From positions 1-10,661 of the forward strand of contig JAALLB010000033.1 of NCBI GenBank assembly GCA_011087745.1: DNA of 10,661 bases, read 5' to 3'. Position 1 is the first letter of the stretch. Every line of letters begins with the position of its first letter. This document shows, one piece after another, positions 6,771-10,661 of this stretch. Below the pieces are notes generated by a model. That model was not told where the DNA came from. It did no database searches and saw nothing but the letters and a program-made list of their open reading frames with translations. The stretch is from Hyphomicrobiales bacterium. Its GTDB lineage: Bacteria; Pseudomonadota; Alphaproteobacteria; Rhizobiales; Rhizobiaceae. A program made the translations under genes and the position numbers.

Positions 6771-8492
6771 ATGCGAAATTATCTTCTAACGACAAGTGCC
6801 GCTGCTGTCTTGATGATGGCAATGGGAGCAAATGCTCAGGCCGATATGGCCGCTGCCGAAAAGTTTCTGGCAGAAGAAATTAACGGCCTTTCTGTATTAT
6901 CAGCAGATGAGCAGAAAGCAGAAATGCAATTCTTCGTTGATTCTGCAAAACCGTTTGCAGGCATGGATATCAAAGTTGTTTCAGAAACTATCGGAACACA
7001 TGAATATGAATCCAAGGTTCTTGCTCCAGCATTTACAGCGATTACAGGCATTAAAGTCACGCATGACTTGATTGGTGAAGGTGACGTTGTTGAAAAACTT
7101 CAAACCCAAATGCAATCTGGTGAAAATATCTATGATGGATATGTGAACGATTCAGATTTGATTGGTACTCACTGGCGTTATCAGCAAGTACGCAATCTTA
7201 CTGATTGGATGGAAGGCGAAGGCAAGGATGTAACAAACCCTGGTCTTGATGTTGCTGACTTTATTGGTGCTTCATTCACAACAGCTCCTGATGGCAAATT
7301 ATATCAGCTGCCAGATCAGCAGTTCGCTAACCTTTACTGGTTCCGTTACGACTGGTTCAACGATGAGAAAAACAAAGCCGACTTTTCTGCCAAATATGGT
7401 TACGACCTCGGTGTTCCAGTAAACTGGTCAGCCTATGAAGACATCGCTGAGTTCTTTACCGGACGTGATCTTTCTCATATGGGCGTTGAAGGCAAAATCT
7501 ATGGCAACATGGACTACGGCAAGAAAGACCCATCGCTAGGTTGGCGATATACAGATGCCTGGATGTCTATGGCCGGCATGGGCGATGTTGGTGAACCAAA
7601 TGGTCTTCCAGTGGATGAATGGGGAATTCGTGTGAACGACAAGTCTCAGCCAACTGGTTCATGTGTTGCACGTGGTGGTGCTACCAACTCTCCAGCTGCT
7701 GTTTACGCGGTAAGCAAGGCAATTGACTGGTTGAAGAAATATTCTCCACCAGAAGCTGCGGGTATGACGTTTGGTGAAGCTGGTCCAATTCCTGCTCAAG
7801 GTAATGTTGCTCAGCAAATGTTCTGGTACACCGCCTTTACAGCTGCAACGGTTAAGCCTGATCTACCTGTGATGAATGCAGACGGTACTCCAAAATGGCG
7901 TATGGCTCCTTCACCACATGGTGTTTACTGGAAACCCGGAACCAAGATTGGGTATCAGGATGCTGGTTCTTGGACACTGATGAAATCAACACCTGTAGAT
8001 CGTGCAAAGGCTGCTTGGCTTTATGCACAATTTGTAACTTCCAAGACAATTGATCTGAAAAAATCCGATGTTGGTCTTACCTTTATTCGTGAGTCTACCA
8101 TTAACTCAGATCACTTTACTGAGCGTGCTGACAAGCTTGGCGGACTGATTGAGTTCTATCGCTCACCTGCTCGTGTACAATGGTCACCTACAGGTACCAA
8201 TGTTCCAGATTACCCTAAGCTTGCTCAGCTATGGTGGCAGAATATTGGCGATGCCATGTCTGGTGCCAAGTCACCGCAAGAGGCGCTTGACGGTCTTTGT
8301 GCAGCGCAGGAGAAAGTTCTCTCTCGCTTAGAACGCGCAGGTGTTCAAGGTGATATCGGACCTAAGTTGAACGAAGAACAAGAAGCATCTGTTTGGTTAA
8401 GTCAGCCTGGCGCTCCAAAAGCAAAAGTAGAAAATGAAAAACCAGCTGGTCAAACCATTGCTTATGATGAGTTGATCAAAAGCTGGCAGTAA
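6771..8492 (+). CDS. glpV: Periplasmic glycerol-binding protein of the ABC transporter (GlpV)
   Basis: GlpV should capture the substrate in the periplasm and deliver it to GlpPQ. It belongs to the family 1 extracellular solute-binding proteins. A clear Sec signal peptide covers residues 1-22 or 1-24: a short positive N-terminus (Arg2), a hydrophobic core, and AxA-type ends ANA (20-22) or AQA (22-24). The 573-residue length is well above the usual 400-450 of this fold but fits the GlpV group of alphaproteobacterial glycerol transporters. The mature region contains exactly two cysteines, Cys298 and Cys510, a possible disulfide. There is no lipobox, so it should be soluble. GGGAGG at 6758-6763, seven bases before ATG, is one of the strongest ribosome binding sites in the window, fitting the high level expected for a binding protein. 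A hairpin precedes the gene and a strong terminator follows it. Substrate identity rests on operon context with glpK and glpD. Confidence 0.92.
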   Translation: MRNYLLTTSAAAVLMMAMGANAQADMAAAEKFLAEEINGLSVLSADEQKAEMQFFVDSAKPFAGMDIKVVSETIGTHEYESKVLAPAFTAITGIKVTHDLIGEGDVVEKLQTQMQSGENIYDGYVNDSDLIGTHWRYQQVRNLTDWMEGEGKDVTNPGLDVADFIGASFTTAPDGKLYQLPDQQFANLYWFRYDWFNDEKNKADFSAKYGYDLGVPVNWSAYEDIAEFFTGRDLSHMGVEGKIYGNMDYGKKDPSLGWRYTDAWMSMAGMGDVGEPNGLPVDEWGIRVNDKSQPTGSCVARGGATNSPAAVYAVSKAIDWLKKYSPPEAAGMTFGEAGPIPAQGNVAQQMFWYTAFTAATVKPDLPVMNADGTPKWRMAPSPHGVYWKPGTKIGYQDAGSWTLMKSTPVDRAKAAWLYAQFVTSKTIDLKKSDVGLTFIRESTINSDHFTERADKLGGLIEFYRSPARVQWSPTGTNVPDYPKLAQLWWQNIGDAMSGAKSPQEALDGLCAAQEKVLSRLERAGVQGDIGPKLNEEQEASVWLSQPGAPKAKVENEKPAGQTIAYDELIKSWQ

Positions 8493-8541
8493 GTTTCTTT
8501 GCTTTTAGTTAGAGTGGTGTCTAAACTCCCTTAGGCACATT

Positions 8542-8580
8542 ACAGGGCCAAAACTGCGTTTTGGCCCTGTTTATTTATCT
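8542..8580 (+). terminator. Strong intrinsic terminator after glpV
   Basis: ACAGGGCCAAAAC (8542-8554) and GTTTTGGCCCTGT (8558-8570) form a perfect 13-bp stem closed by the three-base loop TGC. It is followed by the T-rich tract TTTATTTATCT (8570-8580). It begins 50 nt after the glpV stop and ends about 37 nt before the glpK start. It should end most transcripts of the transporter block and leave glpK dependent on read-through or on a promoter of its own. Confidence 0.85.
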
Positions 8581-8605
8581 AGTTTAAACGACGAAATTGA
8601 ATAAC

Positions 8606-8620
8606 AGGAACTGCGACATG
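8606..8620 (+). promoter_or_regulatory. Ribosome binding site and ATG start of glpK
   Basis: AGGAA at 8606-8610 lies seven bases before ATG at 8618. An in-frame TTG at 8597 would add seven residues (MNNRNCD) and has no ribosome binding site of its own. The ATG start gives MRSYILAIDQGTTSSR, which lines up with the normal start of glycerol kinases. Confidence 0.75.
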
Positions 8621-10120
8621 AGATCATATATTCTTGCAATTGACCAAGGAACGACATCATCACGGGCAATAGTTTTTGATGATAATTTTTCCATTGTTGC
8701 TTCTGACCAAACAGAATTTACGCAGCACTTTCCCGCCTCTGGCATGGTTGAGCACGATGTTGAAGAAATTTGGCAAAGCGTTGTTGGCACCTGCAAAAAT
8801 GCAATTTCAAAGGCAGGAATTTCTGCTAACTCAATTGCAGGTATTGGCATTACCAACCAGCGTGAGACAACAGTTGTGTGGGAAAAGGCAACTGGAAAAC
8901 CGATTAACCGGGCAATTGTCTGGCAAGATCGTCGCACGGCCAGTTACTGCAATTCGCTTAAAGATTCCGGGGTTGAGGAAACCGTAAAACAAAAGACCGG
9001 TTTGCTACTGGATCCTTATTTTTCAGGAACAAAAATAAATTGGATGCTCGATCATGTGGATGACGCACGTTCAAAAGCTGAAAACGGGGAATTGCTTTTT
9101 GGAACAATTGACACTTATCTCCTTTGGCGTCTAACGGGTGGTCAATCCCACAAAACAGACGCAACCAATGCATCGCGCACATTATTGTTTAATACCCAGA
9201 CCAATGAATGGGATGATGAACTTCTTTCCATTTTTGAAATACCGAAGACCATGTTGCCCGAGGTTGAAGACTGCGCGGCAGATTTTGGACATACGGTAAC
9301 TGATTTGTTTGGTGCATCCATTCCAATTCTCGGGATTGCAGGTGATCAACATGCAGCTTCGCTTGGGCAAGCATGTTTTAGTCCCGGGATGGTTAAATCA
9401 ACCTACGGGACAGGTTGTTTTGTAATGCTCAATACGGGTGAAGAGCGCACAGTATCCAACAACCGGTTACTCTCAACCATTGCATATCGTTTGAACGGTA
9501 AAACAACCTATGCACTTGAAGGCTCCATATTCATTGCTGGTGCTGCCGTGCAATGGCTACGTGATGGCCTGAACCTGATTGATGACGCAAGCCAGACTGG
9601 CAGTTTTGCTGCTGAAGCAGATCAAAGCCAAGATGTAATTTTGGTGCCTGCCTTTGCCGGTCTTGGTGCGCCATATTGGGAACCGGAAGCGCGAGGTGCA
9701 ATTTTTGGATTGACGCGCAACACGGGTCCAAAAGAACTTTCGAAGGCAGCGTTGGAAGCGGTTTGTTTCCAGACCCGAGACTTAATTGAAGCCATGCGCG
9801 ATAATTGGCAAGGCGATTTTGATGCGACCGTCTTACGTGTTGATGGCGGGATGGTTGCCAGTGATTGGACAATGCAATTTTTAGCCGATATGTTGGCAGC
9901 CCCCATAGACCGACCATCGGTTCTGGAAACAACTGCACTAGGTGCAGCCTGGCTTGCTGGAATGCGTTCGGGAACCTGGCCCGATATGGAAGGGTTTTCA
10001 AAAGCCTGGCAACTTCAGCAGCGCTTTGAACCTCGCCTTGAAGAAACCGAACGGAAACGTCGTTACAAATCCTGGAAACAGGCTGTCGTAAATACGATCA
10101 ACCAGAAGCCGGCTAGTTAA
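8618..10120 (+). CDS. glpK: Glycerol kinase (GlpK)
   Basis: GlpK phosphorylates glycerol with ATP to sn-glycerol-3-phosphate in the cytoplasm, trapping the imported substrate and making the substrate of GlpD. The 500-residue length is normal for this FGGY-family kinase. The phosphate loop DQGTTSSR is at 9-16. Glycerol contacts equivalent to E. coli Arg83, Glu84, Tyr135, Asp245 and Gln246 are present as Arg82, Glu83, Tyr134, Asp243 and Gln244. The segments STYGTGCF (261-268), GLGAPYW (348-354) and RVDGGMVASDW (407-417) are typical. The E. coli loop that binds the inhibitor fructose-1,6-bisphosphate (GGKGGTR before IPISG) is replaced by TDLFGAS (228-234), with Ser in place of the key arginine, and no histidine sits at the phosphorylation place used in Gram-positive enzymes. 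It lies behind a strong terminator and its stop overlaps that of the convergent gene. Confidence 0.96.
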   Translation: MRSYILAIDQGTTSSRAIVFDDNFSIVASDQTEFTQHFPASGMVEHDVEEIWQSVVGTCKNAISKAGISANSIAGIGITNQRETTVVWEKATGKPINRAIVWQDRRTASYCNSLKDSGVEETVKQKTGLLLDPYFSGTKINWMLDHVDDARSKAENGELLFGTIDTYLLWRLTGGQSHKTDATNASRTLLFNTQTNEWDDELLSIFEIPKTMLPEVEDCAADFGHTVTDLFGASIPILGIAGDQHAASLGQACFSPGMVKSTYGTGCFVMLNTGEERTVSNNRLLSTIAYRLNGKTTYALEGSIFIAGAAVQWLRDGLNLIDDASQTGSFAAEADQSQDVILVPAFAGLGAPYWEPEARGAIFGLTRNTGPKELSKAALEAVCFQTRDLIEAMRDNWQGDFDATVLRVDGGMVASDWTMQFLADMLAAPIDRPSVLETTALGAAWLAGMRSGTWPDMEGFSKAWQLQQRFEPRLEETERKRRYKSWKQAVVNTINQKPAS

Positions 10121-10661
10121 GCAATCAATTGGCCGCCGTTGATCTCAAGCACTTGGCCAGTGATATATCCTGAAAGTCCATTCGAACTTAAAAACAGGTA
10201 AGAAGGCGCGCAATCTTGTGGTGTACCAAGACGCTTTAACGGGATGGATTTTTTAGTTGCCTCAAGTTTTTCCCTGCTTGAATAACGTTCATGGAAATCT
10301 GTTTCAATTGTACTAGGTGAAACCGCATTAACGCGGATATTATCGTGTGCTAGTTCGCGCGCTAGCGCCTTTGTGTAGGTTGAAACAAATGCCTTGGTTA
10401 CGCTGTATATTGATGACCCAGGACTTCCACCGGTTTTGGCAGAAATGGAGACTGTGTTTACAATTGCACCACCATTTGATTGCTTTAGGGCAGGAATTAA
10501 TCCGCGAGTTATTTGTACAACTGAAGTTTGATTTAAACTTACCAAGGCGTGATAATCTTCATCGCTAATCTCGTTTGCCGGGAACCGACCCAGCATGGTC
10601 CCTGCATTATTTAACGTCAACTCGGGATAAGGGCTGTATTTCCGATTGATTTGAGGTTGAT
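10117..10661 (-). CDS. Short-chain dehydrogenase/reductase, C-terminal part (cut by window edge)
   Basis: The reverse strand encodes the C-terminal three quarters, roughly, of a classical short-chain NAD(P)-dependent oxidoreductase. The frame stays open to the right edge, so the start and the N-terminal TGxxxGxG cofactor motif lie outside. Counting from the TTG codon at 10620-10618, the motif LNNAG is at 3-7. The catalytic YxxxK pair is Tyr72 and Lys76 in YSVTK. Candidate catalytic serines 58 and 60 are in NTVSISAK, near but not exactly at the usual distance. Then come IRVNAVSPS (95-103), where most relatives have SPG, and the C-terminal GYITGQVLEINGGQ (151-164). The TTG at 10620 is not the real start, because the sequence before it is coding and in frame. 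Substrate is unknown. It is convergent to glpK and overlaps its stop in TTAA, so it is not part of the glp transcript; a link to polyol metabolism is only a guess. Confidence 0.88.
   Translation of the reverse strand, partial: QPQINRKYSPYPELTLNNAGTMLGRFPANEISDEDYHALVSLNQTSVVQITRGLIPALKQSNGGAIVNTVSISAKTGGSPGSSIYSVTKAFVSTYTKALARELAHDNIRVNAVSPSTIETDFHERYSSREKLEATKKSIPLKRLGTPQDCAPSYLFLSSNGLSGYITGQVLEINGGQLIA

Noticed and set aside
8507..8527. Imperfect inverted repeat AGTTAGA / TCTAAACT upstream of the terminator.
   Set aside because: The short AT-rich stem needs a bulged base; it may be chance and has no known operator match.
8562..8590. Possible glpK promoter: TTGGCC as -35 with TAAACG as -10, 17 bases apart.
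   Set aside because: The -35 part is the descending arm of the terminator stem and the -10 match is poor; not enough to call a promoter.
9531..10001. Long open frame (156 codons) on the reverse strand within glpK.
   Set aside because: It lies fully opposite the conserved catalytic part of glpK, shows no recognisable domain, and has low-complexity His/Gln/Leu-rich content typical of an antisense shadow.
10117..10620. Treating TTG at 10620 as the true start of the short-chain dehydrogenase.
   Set aside because: It falls within the NNAG motif region in mid-domain, and the reverse-strand frame remains open to the window edge, so the gene is simply truncated by the window.
1..10661. Search for tRNA or rRNA genes, CRISPR arrays, insertion sequences and phage or defence genes.
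   Set aside because: None were seen; the window is almost fully filled by the glycerol locus, with no repeat arrays or transposase-like sequences.

Overview
The window carries one catabolic locus for uptake and use of glycerol, laid out as in alphaproteobacteria of the rhizobial/roseobacter kind. The gene order is regulator glpR, glycerol-3-phosphate dehydrogenase glpD, two ABC ATPases (glpS, glpT), two permeases (glpP, glpQ), a small DUF2160-type membrane protein (glpU), a periplasmic binding protein (glpV) and glycerol kinase glpK. This order and the glpSTPQUV names match the glycerol ABC transporter locus described in Rhizobium leguminosarum. The AT-leaning composition and frequent TTG/GTG starts suggest a low-GC, perhaps marine, member of that class; species cannot be named from sequence alone.

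Layout. Positions 1-157 are a non-coding leader with one match to the enterobacterial GlpR half-operator. Plus-strand genes then run almost without gaps from 158 to 6696: glpR overlaps glpD by 43 nt, glpS overlaps glpT by 8 nt, and glpP overlaps glpQ by 1 nt. A 74-nt spacer holding a hairpin separates glpU from glpV. A 125-nt spacer holding a strong intrinsic terminator separates glpV from glpK. glpK ends against a convergent short-chain dehydrogenase/reductase gene whose stop codon shares the same TTAA; that gene runs off the right edge of the window.

How it works. GlpV should capture glycerol (or a close polyol) in the periplasm, GlpPQ form the channel, GlpST supply ATP hydrolysis, and GlpU is a membrane accessory of unknown role. 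GlpK makes sn-glycerol-3-phosphate, and GlpD oxidises it to dihydroxyacetone phosphate, passing electrons to the quinone pool. GlpR, a DeoR-family repressor, probably senses glycerol-3-phosphate. No aquaglyceroporin (glpF) gene is visible.

The system itself is known. The most interesting reading is in the ATPases. GlpS has lost the H-loop histidine and the A-loop aromatic, while GlpT has lost the LSGGQ signature. All three losses fall on the same composite ATP site, predicting a heterodimer with one working and one degenerate site, which is unusual for a carbohydrate-type importer. GlpK also lacks the loop and arginine used for fructose-1,6-bisphosphate inhibition in E. coli.
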